From Methylomonas methanica (lineage in GTDB: Bacteria > Pseudomonadota > Gammaproteobacteria > Methylococcales > Methylomonadaceae): 64,000 nt of DNA. The stretch covers positions 62,001-126,000 of the forward strand of contig LUUF01000083.1 in assembly GCA_001644045.1 (NCBI GenBank). Reading direction: 5' to 3'. Positions within the stretch are counted from its first letter, which is position 1; the number at the start of each line of letters is the position of its first letter. Positions 47,995 through 57,753 of this stretch are shown in pieces. The notes under the pieces are model-generated. The model did not search any database and was not told where the DNA came from. It saw nothing but the letters and a program-made list of their open reading frames with translations. Both the position numbers and the translations under genes were made by a program.

Positions 47995-49401
47995 CTACCG
48001 GTGCAGGTCGCTCAAATCCAGCTTCAATATTGCCTTCAATCCGCCCAAGCCCGACTTGGCAAAATCGATCTCCGCAGCATGCAAAGCCACAATGCGCTGC
48101 ACGATAGACAGTCCCAAGCCGCTCCCCTCGACGCTATTGGCGGTTTCCACGCAACGGTAAAAACGTTGGGTGATGCGCTGGTAATCGTCGTCGGCGACGC
48201 CGGGACCGCTGTCTTCCACAGTCAGATGTAACCGGTTTTTTTCGCGGCGGCAAACCACTTTGATACGGCCTTCAATAGGCGAATATTTGATCGCGTTATC
48301 AATCAAATTGCGCAGCAATACTTGAAACAACTGCGGATTGGCGTTGATCAGCAGACCCGGCTTGCCTTGTAATTCTATGTCGATACGCTTGTCACGGGCG
48401 GCGTGGTCCAGATCGGAAATGACTTCGATCAAGGCTTCATTCACATCAACAGACTGCTTGGCAATCCCGGCCTGTTGATGTTGCACCCGTGACAAGGTCA
48501 GCAATTGCTGCACCGTATGCGTCATCCGCGATACCGCTTGCTGGGCTTTTTGCAAGGCTTGGTCGCGCATCTGCGTATCGGTGGCTTTTTGCGCGACCTG
48601 AATCTGCGTCAGCAGGCCGGCCAGCGGGGTGCGCAGTTCGTGGGAGGCGTCGGAGGTAAAGTTACGTTCGTTGGCGAAAGCCTGTTCCAGCATCGCAAAC
48701 AAGCTGTTGATTTGCGTGACCACCGGCAGCACTTCGTCCGGCAAATTATCAACCGACAGCGGTTGCAGATAGCCGGCGGCACGGCTGGCCAGTTGTTCCT
48801 TGACCTGATTGACCGGCGACAAGGTGCGGCTGACGATCCACCAGATCATCACGCCCAAAATCGGCAACGCAATCAAAAAACCTATCACCTGTTGGCCGGC
48901 GATACCTTCCACCAATTGCCGGCGAATATCGTCGCGCTGGCCGACGTGAATCACATAATTACCGTTTTCGGTGCTCAAGCTGAATACATGCCACAGCTGA
49001 CCATCTAGCATCGTTTCGCTGTAGCCATTGCGGGTCAGGGATAACGCAAATTCCGGCGCACTTTCCGAGCGCAACACCAGTCCTTCCTTCACCGAGCGTA
49101 ACTGAAAGGCTATTTTGCGCTCGTATTTGTGGCCGAGGATAGGCGTGTCGAACAGTTCCGGAGTTTTGTCGTGTTCCCAGAGTTTGGTCAACGCGCGTTG
49201 CCGGACCATGTTTTCCACGAAAGCATGCACCACTCGCGCCGACTGGGCTAGTTCGGCATTAAACAGTTCGGCGATTTCGGCACGGGTTTGTTTGTAACTG
49301 ATATAGGCAGTGACGCCCCATACCAATAATAGCGAGGACAATAATGACAGCAGCAGCTGCTTTTTCAGCGAGCGCGGCGCCAGACGAAAGCGTTTGGTCA
49401 T
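47995..49401 (-). CDS. QseC-like sensor histidine kinase
   Basis: A 468-aa inner-membrane kinase. Two helices (about 13-33 and 168-190) flank a periplasmic sensor region, followed by a HAMP-like segment. The H-box is TSDASHELRTPLAGLL near 250, the N-box RNLIDNAIKYSP, and the ATP lid DSGPGVADDDY and GSGLGLSIVQRI. It overlaps the response-regulator stop/start region (49401), as in qseBC/pmrAB. The signal is unknown; nearby CopC and HupE genes make a metal or envelope signal plausible. Confidence 0.88.
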   Translation of the reverse strand: MTKRFRLAPRSLKKQLLLSLLSSLLLVWGVTAYISYKQTRAEIAELFNAELAQSARVVHAFVENMVRQRALTKLWEHDKTPELFDTPILGHKYERKIAFQLRSVKEGLVLRSESAPEFALSLTRNGYSETMLDGQLWHVFSLSTENGNYVIHVGQRDDIRRQLVEGIAGQQVIGFLIALPILGVMIWWIVSRTLSPVNQVKEQLASRAAGYLQPLSVDNLPDEVLPVVTQINSLFAMLEQAFANERNFTSDASHELRTPLAGLLTQIQVAQKATDTQMRDQALQKAQQAVSRMTHTVQQLLTLSRVQHQQAGIAKQSVDVNEALIEVISDLDHAARDKRIDIELQGKPGLLINANPQLFQVLLRNLIDNAIKYSPIEGRIKVVCRREKNRLHLTVEDSGPGVADDDYQRITQRFYRCVETANSVEGSGLGLSIVQRIVALHAAEIDFAKSGLGGLKAILKLDLSDLHR

Positions 49402-50060
49402 TAATTTTCGTCGATGATGTAACCGACCCCACGAATGGTGCGAATCAGGTTGCTATCCAGCTTTTTACGCAGATGATGAATGTGGACTTCCACCGCATTG
49501 CTCTCTACCTCGGAACCCCAAGCGTATAGAGATTCTTCCAGCCGAGCGCGGGAAATAACCTGGCCGATATGTCCCATTAAATAGCTGAGCACCTCGAATT
49601 CCTTTTGCGCCAGATCAACCGGTTTGCCGTTGAAATACACCTGATGCGCGGCCGGATCGATGGTAACGCCTTTGTGTTCGATCAAGGGTAGGTTATGACC
49701 ATCGTGACGGCGGGCCAATGCACGCAAGCGCGCGCAGATTTCCGCCAAATCGAAGGGTTTGGTGACAAAGTCGTCGGCGCCATTATCCAACCCCGCCACC
49801 CGTTCGGCGACGCCTTCGCGAGCCGTCAATACCAGAACCGGGGTACTGTCCTTGCGGCGGCGCAGGTTTTTCAACACGCTCATTCCGTCCATACGCGGCA
49901 AATTCAGGTCCAAAACAACCAAATCATAATGGTTCAATTTCAGCGCTTCGTCGGCCTGTGCGCCGTCGATTAACCAATCCACCGCATAACCTTCCAGCGT
50001 CAAGCCAGCCTTCAAACCATCACCGAGGATGGCATCGTCTTCTACCAATAATAAGCGCAT
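49401..50060 (-). CDS. OmpR/QseB-family response regulator
   Basis: A 219-aa regulator. The receiver domain starts MRLLLVEDDAILGDGL with acidic pocket ED and phosphorylation Asp in LVVLDLNLPRMDG near 51; Thr and Lys of TARE and FVTKPFDL complete it. The C-terminal winged helix (about 125-219) has VLSYLMGHIGQVISRARL and VEVHIHHLRKKL. It is the partner of the kinase that follows. Confidence 0.92.
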   Translation of the reverse strand: MRLLLVEDDAILGDGLKAGLTLEGYAVDWLIDGAQADEALKLNHYDLVVLDLNLPRMDGMSVLKNLRRRKDSTPVLVLTAREGVAERVAGLDNGADDFVTKPFDLAEICARLRALARRHDGHNLPLIEHKGVTIDPAAHQVYFNGKPVDLAQKEFEVLSYLMGHIGQVISRARLEESLYAWGSEVESNAVEVHIHHLRKKLDSNLIRTIRGVGYIIDEN

Positions 50061-50197
50061 GATGTGTGTATACCTATGGGCTGAGTAAATAACTTAGCCT
50101 GGATTGTAGCAATGATTTCGCAGTGTTCTGTGAGCGAGTAAGCAACTTAAAAGTTCGCTGGGTTTAGTGATAATCCCAGCGAATTGTAAAAGCCTCA

Positions 50198-51427
50198 TCA
50201 CGCTGAAAGGCTTCGTTCCAAATTGGCTCGCAGGGCTTCCAGAAAATCCTCTGTAGTCAAATAATGCGAGTCGTTTACATCGTCGCCGTAGATGCACAAG
50301 GCCAAATCCTTGGTCATTTGCCCGGCTTCGACGGTATCAACGCAGACTTTTTCCAAGGTTTCGCAGAAATTGATCAACTCGGCGTTACCGTCCAATTTGC
50401 CGCGAAACGCCAGGCCGCGCGTCCACGCAAAAATCGACGCAATCGGATTGGTCGAAGTTTGCTTGCCTTGCTGGTGCATGCGGTAATGGCGGGTGACGGT
50501 ACCGTGGGCGGCCTCGGCTTCCATGGTTTTGCCGTCGGGCGTCACCAGCGTGGAAGTCATCAAACCCAGCGAACCGAAGCCTTGCGCCACGGTATCGGAT
50601 TGCACGTCGCCGTCGTAGTTTTTACAGGCCCAGACGAAGGCGCCGTTCCATTTCAGAGCCGAGGCGACCATGTCGTCGATCAGTTTGTGTTCGTAGACGA
50701 TGCCTTTGGCTTTGTATAACTCTTTGTATTCGGCTTGGTAGATTTCTTCGAATATATCCTTGAAGCGGCCGTCGTATTTTTTCAGGATGGTGTTTTTGGT
50801 GGACAGATACAGCGGCCAGCCTCTATCCAGCGCCACGTTGAAACAACTGCGAGCAAAGCCGGCGATCGATTCGTCGGTGTTGTACATCGCCAAGGCCACA
50901 CCGTCGCCTTCGAAGTGATACACCTCGAAAGATTGCTCGGCGCTGCCGTCGTCCGGGGTAAAACTGATTTTTAATTTACCTTTGCCTTTGGTCACGAAGT
51001 CGGTGGCGCGGTATTGGTCACCGAAGGCATGCCGGCCGATGCAGATCGGCTGGGTCCAATTCGGCACCAAGCGCGGCACGTTATTGCAGATGATAGGTTC
51101 GCGGAATACGGTGCCATCCAAAATGTTACGAATGGTGCCGTTCGGCGACTTGTACATTTTTTTCAGGCCAAACTCTTCCACCCGAGCTTCGTCCGGGGTG
51201 ATGGTGGCGCATTTGATACCGACGCCATGTTTTTTAATCGCGTTGGCGGCGTCGATGGTGATTTGGTCGTCAGTGGCGTCGCGTTGTTCGATGCCCAAGT
51301 CGTAATAGTCGATCTGTAGGTCCAGGTAAGGCAGAATCAGTTTGTCCTTGATGAAATGCCAGATGATGCGGGTCATTTCGTCGCCGTCGATCTCCACCAC
51401 CGGATTTTTGACGGATATTTTCTTCAT
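50198..51427 (-). CDS. icd: NADP-dependent isocitrate dehydrogenase, dimeric type
   Basis: A 409-aa enzyme converting isocitrate to 2-oxoglutarate in the TCA cycle. The length and sequence ([36 protein letters not shown] as two adjacent pieces, [17 protein letters not shown]) are those of the eukaryote-like subfamily II, not the E. coli type. [18 protein letters not shown] and [14 protein letters not shown] hold the metal and NADP sites. It is a single-gene unit. Confidence 0.95.
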   Translation of the reverse strand: MKKISVKNPVVEIDGDEMTRIIWHFIKDKLILPYLDLQIDYYDLGIEQRDATDDQITIDAANAIKKHGVGIKCATITPDEARVEEFGLKKMYKSPNGTIRNILDGTVFREPIICNNVPRLVPNWTQPICIGRHAFGDQYRATDFVTKGKGKLKISFTPDDGSAEQSFEVYHFEGDGVALAMYNTDESIAGFARSCFNVALDRGWPLYLSTKNTILKKYDGRFKDIFEEIYQAEYKELYKAKGIVYEHKLIDDMVASALKWNGAFVWACKNYDGDVQSDTVAQGFGSLGLMTSTLVTPDGKTMEAEAAHGTVTRHYRMHQQGKQTSTNPIASIFAWTRGLAFRGKLDGNAELINFCETLEKVCVDTVEAGQMTKDLALCIYGDDVNDSHYLTTEDFLEALRANLERSLSA

Positions 51428-51719
51428 AACGGCTCCTCACCTATCGCTAAAAATGGCTTCAAGTATAGCCTGCCTCCCCCGGAAGCACGGAATGTTTAAC
51501 GCCTTACTCCCCACTGCCCAGGACTCTTTTCGCTTTAATCGAATCACGACACGAACTAGGCTATACTGCCGAAACAGCGTCGGCGCATGACGCTGCAAGG
51601 CATTGTTCTGTACAGGGTTTTAGCGATAAGCTTAGCTTGGCAACACCGCTTTTCTTTAACTTTTTGCCGGCAGCACAATGATCCAAAAATAATAAAAAAT
51701 CTTTCAAGAGGAGGTGTAC

Positions 51720-53477
51720 ATGGCTAATCCGATCTTCGACTACGAAGCGATAGTCATCGGTAGCGGCTTCGGCGGTTCCATCAGCTTTTGCCGACTGGCG
51801 CAAAAGTGGGGTTCCAAGGTTCTGTTACTAGAACGCGGCAGGCATTATCCGATGGGCTCTTTCGCCCGCTCACCCAAACAAATTTCCGACAGTTTTTGGA
51901 GCGTGGAAGGCGACGCGGTAGACCGGCCACGCCACATTCAAAACAAGAATCTGCGCGGCCTGTTCGACATCCGGAACTATAAGAAAATGGATGCGGTCAT
52001 TTCGGCGGGCCTGGGCGGCGGCTCGCTGATTTACGCCAACGTCTTCCTCGAACCGCCCGAGCAGGTCTTCGAGCAAGGCTGGCCGACCAGCCTGGATAAA
52101 GCCACCCTCGCCCCCTACTATCAAGTTGCCAAACAAGTCTTGGGCGCCCGCCCGGTACCCTCCTGGCAAAACGAAGAACGCCGAAAAATCGTCCGCACCG
52201 AACTGTTTCAAGAATTTGCCGCCCACGAAAACCGCAGCAGCAAGCTGGCCGACATCTGCGTATTCTTTGGCAACGATTACAACTACAAAGGTTCGGATTC
52301 ACCAATCCCCATTGGTTTGCAGGAGAAAAACCGCTACGGCGCCACGCAAACCTCCTGCACCTACTGTGGCGAATGCGATGTCGGCTGCAACACTCATTCC
52401 AAAAACACTCTCGATCTGAATTACATCCATGCCGGCGAACACCAACACGGCGGCCGGGTGCTCACCGACTGCCAAGCCGAAAAAATCGTCCCGCTCAACC
52501 AACACGGCGACGACGACAGCTCGGCCAGCGGCGAATTCGGTTATCGGATCGAATTTCAAAACTTCGCTTCGGGAAAATTGGAAAGCCTGAAAACCCGCCG
52601 GGTGGTGGTATCGGCGGGCACCTTCGGCAGCAACGAGCTATTGCTGCGCTGCCGCGATGTGCATCGCAGCCTGCCCAAACTCAGCGAGCAACTGGGGCGC
52701 TGGTTCTCCGGCAACGGCGACTTTTTATCGTTCGCGATCGAAGGCAAAAAAGACGCTGATCCTAACTATGGGCCGGTGATTACGCAATATACCGATTACA
52801 ACCTGTTCGACCGCTTCAACAGACAACAGGCTTTTGTATTGGAAGACGCCTCCTATCCGGCTTCGCTGGCCTGGTATATCGAAGGTATATTCCCGACCAG
52901 CACTTTGCGTAAGCTGATCCGCGCCCTGAAAGCCCTGATCGAGTGGCTGAAAAAATATCTGAGCAACGGCGTCTGGAACGGCACGTTGGGGTTCTCGCTA
53001 CACGAGATACTAAAGGACGATTTATCTTCCAAATCCGTGGTGATGTTGTGTATGGGCCTGGACCATGGCGACGGCACGTTGACATTGAATGCAGACAACC
53101 GCATCGATCTGGACTGGCCGCAAGATACCAGCATGAGCTTGTATCAAGCCATTCTCGCAGCCGGCGAACGCTTCAAAAAATTTGTCAAATCCAATTGGTT
53201 TTTCCCGCTGCCGACTTGGGACTTGCCGATTCGCCACAACGTGACCGTACATCCTTTGGGCGGCTGCATCCTAGCCGACTCGCCGGATAAGGGCGTCGTC
53301 AGCGGCCATCCGGAGCAGCGCGGCCAAGCCTTCGGCTACCAAGGCTTATATGTGGTGGACGGCTCGATCTTGCCGAGCGCGGTCGGTGCCAATCCGGTAG
53401 CGACTATTTCCGCGACCGCGGAATGGATTGCGGAAGGTATCACCGGCATCAAACCCGATGCCAGCCTGGGCGTATAA
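51720..53477 (+). CDS. GMC-type (cholesterol-oxidase-like) oxidoreductase
   Basis: A 585-aa flavoenzyme. The ATG at 51720 has AAGAGGAGG at good spacing; a GTG two codons upstream is less likely. The FAD-binding loop is IGSGFGGS (13-20); GLGGGSLIYANV and the C-terminal HPLGGC and DGSILPSAVGANPVATI are GMC signatures. Cys213, Cys216, Cys219 and Cys223 make CTYCGECDVGC, a CxxCxxCxxxC pattern that resembles an iron-sulphur or zinc site. The substrate is probably a hydrophobic alcohol (sterol or hopanoid), inferred from the hydrolase and phosphoesterase in the same operon. Confidence 0.85.
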   Translation: MANPIFDYEAIVIGSGFGGSISFCRLAQKWGSKVLLLERGRHYPMGSFARSPKQISDSFWSVEGDAVDRPRHIQNKNLRGLFDIRNYKKMDAVISAGLGGGSLIYANVFLEPPEQVFEQGWPTSLDKATLAPYYQVAKQVLGARPVPSWQNEERRKIVRTELFQEFAAHENRSSKLADICVFFGNDYNYKGSDSPIPIGLQEKNRYGATQTSCTYCGECDVGCNTHSKNTLDLNYIHAGEHQHGGRVLTDCQAEKIVPLNQHGDDDSSASGEFGYRIEFQNFASGKLESLKTRRVVVSAGTFGSNELLLRCRDVHRSLPKLSEQLGRWFSGNGDFLSFAIEGKKDADPNYGPVITQYTDYNLFDRFNRQQAFVLEDASYPASLAWYIEGIFPTSTLRKLIRALKALIEWLKKYLSNGVWNGTLGFSLHEILKDDLSSKSVVMLCMGLDHGDGTLTLNADNRIDLDWPQDTSMSLYQAILAAGERFKKFVKSNWFFPLPTWDLPIRHNVTVHPLGGCILADSPDKGVVSGHPEQRGQAFGYQGLYVVDGSILPSAVGANPVATISATAEWIAEGITGIKPDASLGV

Positions 53478-53500
53478 ACCCATTTCACAGGAATACTGAC

Positions 53501-55240
53501 ATGACAACTACCGACAAAACCTCATTCGAATTTACCGAAGAAATGAAAGGCTATCTCAGCCTGGGCCAAACCGCTTTCGAAGACGGCTATAAGCAAGGCA
53601 AGGAAGACAACCATTACTTCATGTTTCATCTGACCATCCAGAGCGACGATCTGGATACCTTTTTGGAATCCGAAGCTCACCAATCGGCGGCGATAGGCTA
53701 CGTAGAAGGCGATTTGATCGGCGGCCGCCGCAACGTCGATAAAGGCGTGTTCAATCTGTTCGTCGACAGCGCCGACGCCGACCGCAAACAAATGCTCTAC
53801 CGGCTGTTTTTTACCGATGCCAACGGCCAGGCCTTGACTCTGAGCGGCCGCAAGCAGATTCAAAACAACGTCGGTCCGGATTTATGGGCCGACACCACCA
53901 CCTTGTTCACCAACTTATTCAAGGGCCACGTGGAGGCTGATAAGGAAGCCAAAGCCAAGGTCTACGCCACCGGTCTGTTGTATATCGAGGTGATGGATTT
54001 CGCCAAACAGCTAACCACAATACGCGCCAGCGGCGAGACGTTAAAAGACCGCCTGCATGCGGTGGAACGCTTTGGCGGCTTCTTTTTGGGGGCGCTATGG
54101 GAGGTTTACAAACCGTCCATGACACCGAAGATGGGCAGCTTCGAGCGGGAAATTCCGCTGTATACCTTGGAAGGCGTGAAGGATGCGGAGGTCAGCACTC
54201 ATCCGTTCACCACCGCAGACCGGCTGGGCCTGAGTTTATTGCGCTTCAAGCGCGCGGTTAGCGACGATGTGGTGGTTTTGGTGCCTGGCCTGACCGCCGC
54301 CAGCGATATGTTCATCATGCCGGAGCATTACAATTTAACCAGTTATTTGCTGGACCACGGCTTCGGCGACGTCTGGACTTTGGACGGCCGGATCAGCAAC
54401 CGCTATTCCTATAATCTGCATCGGCATAATTTCAATGTCGACGATCTGGCCCTGTACGACATGCCGGCGGCCATCGCCACAGTGCGCGCGGCGGTCGGCC
54501 CTTCCGCCCGCATTCATGTCATCAGCCACTGCTTCGGAGCGCTGGCGTTTACGATGGGCTTATTCGGCAGAGCCGTGACCGGCGTCCGCAGCCTGATCGC
54601 TAACGGCGTGGCGTTGACGCCGTGCGTACCGTTGCCGGCCAAGATCAAGCTATATCTAGGGCCGTTGGCCGCCGATTATATTTTGGGTGTGGATTATTTG
54701 AACCCCTACTGGCGGCGGGAACCGGGCCTCGGTGCGGGTAAGCTGCTGGCAATGGCAATTTCGGCATTCCACCATGAGTGTGATTCGCCGGAATGCCATA
54801 TGCTCAGTTTCATGTGGGGCTGGGGCTTTCCGGTGCTGTACAAACACGAAAACCTGCATGACGTAACACACCGCCGTTGCGGCGATCTGTTCGGCGGCTG
54901 TAGCGTCAACTATTACCGGCATGTATTGAAGATGGTCAATGCCAATAATACCGCCGTGAAATATCAAACCAACGAGCCGCGCTACCGCAGCCTGCCGGAT
55001 AATTATTTCCAACATGCCGCCGAGATCAACACACCCTGCCTGTTCGTCGCCGGTCAGGACAATGCGTTGTTCCGCGATTCCAACATCGTTTGTCATCAAC
55101 GCCTGGAACAAATCGTCCCCGGCCGCCACGAACTGGCGGTGATTCCGGATTACGGCCACGCCGACGTGATCATGGGCAAGAATGCCGCACAAGACATATT
55201 CCCACGGTTCGTGGAATTCCTGAATAAACACCGGACTTGA
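53501..55240 (+). CDS. Alpha/beta hydrolase with Cys nucleophile
   Basis: A 579-aa protein starting at the ATG at 53501 (24 bp after the GMC gene). Residues about 1-240 form a cholesterol-oxidase-associated domain; the hydrolase domain starts VVLVPGLTAASDMF. The nucleophile elbow reads ISHCFGAL with Cys344 where Ser is usual, as in PHA synthases. The C-terminal PDYGHADVIMGKNA supplies the His, as in hydrolases found next to or fused with GMC oxidases. A role in moving or cleaving acyl groups on the GMC substrate is inferred. Confidence 0.8.
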   Translation: MTTTDKTSFEFTEEMKGYLSLGQTAFEDGYKQGKEDNHYFMFHLTIQSDDLDTFLESEAHQSAAIGYVEGDLIGGRRNVDKGVFNLFVDSADADRKQMLYRLFFTDANGQALTLSGRKQIQNNVGPDLWADTTTLFTNLFKGHVEADKEAKAKVYATGLLYIEVMDFAKQLTTIRASGETLKDRLHAVERFGGFFLGALWEVYKPSMTPKMGSFEREIPLYTLEGVKDAEVSTHPFTTADRLGLSLLRFKRAVSDDVVVLVPGLTAASDMFIMPEHYNLTSYLLDHGFGDVWTLDGRISNRYSYNLHRHNFNVDDLALYDMPAAIATVRAAVGPSARIHVISHCFGALAFTMGLFGRAVTGVRSLIANGVALTPCVPLPAKIKLYLGPLAADYILGVDYLNPYWRREPGLGAGKLLAMAISAFHHECDSPECHMLSFMWGWGFPVLYKHENLHDVTHRRCGDLFGGCSVNYYRHVLKMVNANNTAVKYQTNEPRYRSLPDNYFQHAAEINTPCLFVAGQDNALFRDSNIVCHQRLEQIVPGRHELAVIPDYGHADVIMGKNAAQDIFPRFVEFLNKHRT

Positions 55241-55251
55241 GGAGAGCGGTC

Positions 55252-56826
55252 ATGGCTAGTACAGAAGAAGATTTACGACTGACTTTAGAAACCTTGCAGC
55301 CGGTCAAAACTCGATCTGCGACCGGTTTAAACCGGCTGTGTATCAGCATCAGCGATCTGCATTTCACCGATAATTCGGTGGGTAATCAGAGCAGCGAGGA
55401 AATCGTCTGGGCGGAATTTTTCGCCGACATCGCCAATACCTGCGACACGCAGAAAATCGATGAAGTGACGCTGATTCTGGACGGCGACGTCGTGGACATG
55501 ATTCGCAGCGACGTGTGGGCTAAGGAGGGCGTGTACCCATGGGAGCGGGACAAGGATACGTTCAAGGACTGTTTACGTAGCATCATGCGTGAGATCGTTA
55601 GGTTACACGCAACCAGCGCCGACGGCTTTTTCAACCATCTGCAACAGCTTCCCGGAAAATTGAAAAATACCCGGCTGGAAGTGGTTACTTTGCTAGGTAA
55701 TCACGATAAGGAGATTTTCACCGATCCAGTAACACTGCGAATGTATTACGACGAGTGTTTGGGGCCGAAGGTGGCAAATTTGTCGGTCGAGTATCGGCAG
55801 TGGATCGGCAAGATGTATTTCGATGACGAACAACATTTTGCCGATCGAAACAGCGTGCCGTGGCTGCCGTTTTACTGGGGAGATGCCGAGCTGCGGGTGT
55901 TTATTACCCACGGCCAATGGCGCGATAGGGAAAACAGCTTGGCGTTTTGTCCGGGCAACAATTTACCGGGCTGGAACACCGGCGACGGCTGGCGGGCCAA
56001 AGTTTGGCAACAACTGAATTACGCGCCGTTTATCGAGGCCTGCTTTGGCGACACCGTCGCCGCAGGCGCATTGTCGACATTTATTTACCGCTGTAAACTC
56101 AAACTGAGCAGCCAGGACGACTCACAAGCCAACGTCAGCCGCATCAAGCGTGTTCTGGACGAACTGGATTTGTATCGGCCTACATCGGCGGCAATCGCCC
56201 GTATCCTGCAAGAAACCCGCAATAAAAAGACCGGCGAGGAGCTGCGGGACATTATCGAGCGCGAGCTCTACGAAACCCTGTGCCTGTGGCTGAGCTGGGA
56301 TTATACCTTGAGCAGTTCTCCGGCCTGGCGCCGAGTGGCGTTTCGCGTTGTCAGAGCCTGGCTGATGCTCACCGGCCCCTTGCATATGTTCCGGGTGCAA
56401 TTGCACCTGGTGCGCGGCGTGCTGTGGCTTTTTGACCAGATACAAAACTTGCTCGATGTGCTCGGGCCGAGTTCTGTGTATCGCGAAGATGGCGCTAGTT
56501 TCAAGAATTTGCAGGTGTTTCCGACCTTTCACGATTTATTCCTGGAACAAGGCTTTCGCTTGCACGGCGAAGGCCATACCCATGTTCCGTTGCAATCGGA
56601 AGCGGATATCGAACGAAGCGCCGAGAGTGCGCCAAGCCGGAACTTTACCTACGTCAACTTCGGCACGTGGCGCGACCAATTGGTGACCAAGGAGAAAAAA
56701 GGTTATCGGCGTCGGGGCGTGGGGCGCAGTCTGTATGTACTTAACTTGGTTAACGGCGAGCAACCGGGCTATCGTTTCTATGTGAACGATAATTTGTCTT
56801 GGAGTGATAGGATGGACCAGTTATAG
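55252..56826 (+). CDS. Metallophosphoesterase
   Basis: A 524-aa calcineurin-like phosphoesterase. The ATG at 55252 follows GAGGAGAG. Metal-site motifs are ISDLHF near 27-32, ILDGDVVDM near 77-85, LGNHDK near 145-150, THGQW near 213 and GEGHTHVPL near 445. The middle third (about 270-400) is an insertion with helical and aromatic content, larger than in small phosphodiesterases. Third gene of the GMC/hydrolase operon; substrate unknown. Confidence 0.8.
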   Translation: MASTEEDLRLTLETLQPVKTRSATGLNRLCISISDLHFTDNSVGNQSSEEIVWAEFFADIANTCDTQKIDEVTLILDGDVVDMIRSDVWAKEGVYPWERDKDTFKDCLRSIMREIVRLHATSADGFFNHLQQLPGKLKNTRLEVVTLLGNHDKEIFTDPVTLRMYYDECLGPKVANLSVEYRQWIGKMYFDDEQHFADRNSVPWLPFYWGDAELRVFITHGQWRDRENSLAFCPGNNLPGWNTGDGWRAKVWQQLNYAPFIEACFGDTVAAGALSTFIYRCKLKLSSQDDSQANVSRIKRVLDELDLYRPTSAAIARILQETRNKKTGEELRDIIERELYETLCLWLSWDYTLSSSPAWRRVAFRVVRAWLMLTGPLHMFRVQLHLVRGVLWLFDQIQNLLDVLGPSSVYREDGASFKNLQVFPTFHDLFLEQGFRLHGEGHTHVPLQSEADIERSAESAPSRNFTYVNFGTWRDQLVTKEKKGYRRRGVGRSLYVLNLVNGEQPGYRFYVNDNLSWSDRMDQL

Positions 56827-56905
56827 GATTGGCGGCGGTTACCGGAACCTTCCGTTAGGTAACCGCCACGCCAGGAATTGGCTGGCCTGTGTTAGAATCC
56901 GGCCA

Positions 56906-57490
56906 ATGCAGGATTTAGACACATTTAAGCTGATCGAACGGATCAGCGCCTTGTTGCGCTCGGAAGAACGCAAAAAATACGCAGCGATCGGCTTACAACC
57001 TGTACATGGCCAGGTGTTGGAATATCTGGCCAAATGCAACAAATACAGCAATACCCATGCTGCGGTGGCCGAGTATCTGGGCTTGACCAAGGGCACGGTG
57101 TCGCAGACTATTCAGATCTTGGAGCGTAAGCGTTATCTGGATAAAACCACGGACATTTTGGACGGCCGGGTGGTCCATCTGAGCCTGTCCGAAGCCGGCA
57201 AGCAATTGATCGACGAGTTAAAACCGTTGGATATTTTCAAGCAGGCCGAATCCAAGGTCAGCCGCCAGGAATTCGATACCATAGGCCAAGCACTGCAAAC
57301 CACGCTGGGCGTGCTGCAGAAAGTCAACCAATCCAAGAGCTTTGGTTTGTGCCGTTCCTGCCGTTATTTTTCGGTGGAGCAGCATCACTATCAATGCGGC
57401 TTAACCGAACAACCATTGGATCGCGAGGATACTGATAAAATATGTCGCGATCATTTACCCGTTCCCAATTCATTCATAGACCAAGAGTAG
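56906..57490 (+). CDS. MarR-family regulator with Cys-rich C-terminus
   Basis: A 194-aa winged-helix regulator. The start at 56906 (MQDLDTFKLIERI) is chosen over longer frames; TTAGAAT 15 bp upstream could be a -10 box. The DNA-binding part contains YSNTHAAVAEYLGLTKGTVSQTI near 50-72 and a wing around LDGRVVHLSLSEAG. A tail with Cys149, Cys152, Cys164 and Cys180 (CRSCRYF, HYQCGLT, KICRDH) is beyond the usual MarR length and could bind zinc or iron. It may sense metal or redox state. Confidence 0.8.
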   Translation: MQDLDTFKLIERISALLRSEERKKYAAIGLQPVHGQVLEYLAKCNKYSNTHAAVAEYLGLTKGTVSQTIQILERKRYLDKTTDILDGRVVHLSLSEAGKQLIDELKPLDIFKQAESKVSRQEFDTIGQALQTTLGVLQKVNQSKSFGLCRSCRYFSVEQHHYQCGLTEQPLDREDTDKICRDHLPVPNSFIDQE

Positions 57491-57495
57491 CCACC

Positions 57496-57747
57496 ATGTT
57501 CGATCCCAAAGCCATAGACAACCTTGCCGAACGTATCGCCGGCGCCATTCCCCCCGGTTTGACCAACCTGAAAGACGACGTGGAAAAAAACGTCCACGCC
57601 TTGCTGCAAAGCGGCCTGTCCAAACTGGATCTGGTCAGCCGCGAAGAATTTGAAGTGCAAAAAGCCGTATTGGCGAAAACCCGCGCCCGTTTGGAAGAAC
57701 TGGAAAAACGCGTCGCCGAACTGGAACAACGGATTCCGCAAGCCTAA
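57496..57747 (+). CDS. ubiK: Ubiquinone biosynthesis accessory factor UbiK
   Basis: An 83-aa BMFP-domain protein. It starts MFDPKAIDNLAERIAGAIPPG, typical of the family, and has a C-terminal coiled coil (ARLEELEKRVAELEQRI). UbiK assists the Ubi lipid-handling complex in aerobic ubiquinone synthesis. It begins 5 bp after the MarR gene and ends 6 bp before yifB, an order conserved in gammaproteobacteria (ubiK-yifB). Confidence 0.88.
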   Translation: MFDPKAIDNLAERIAGAIPPGLTNLKDDVEKNVHALLQSGLSKLDLVSREEFEVQKAVLAKTRARLEELEKRVAELEQRIPQA

Positions 57748-57753
57748 AACGCC

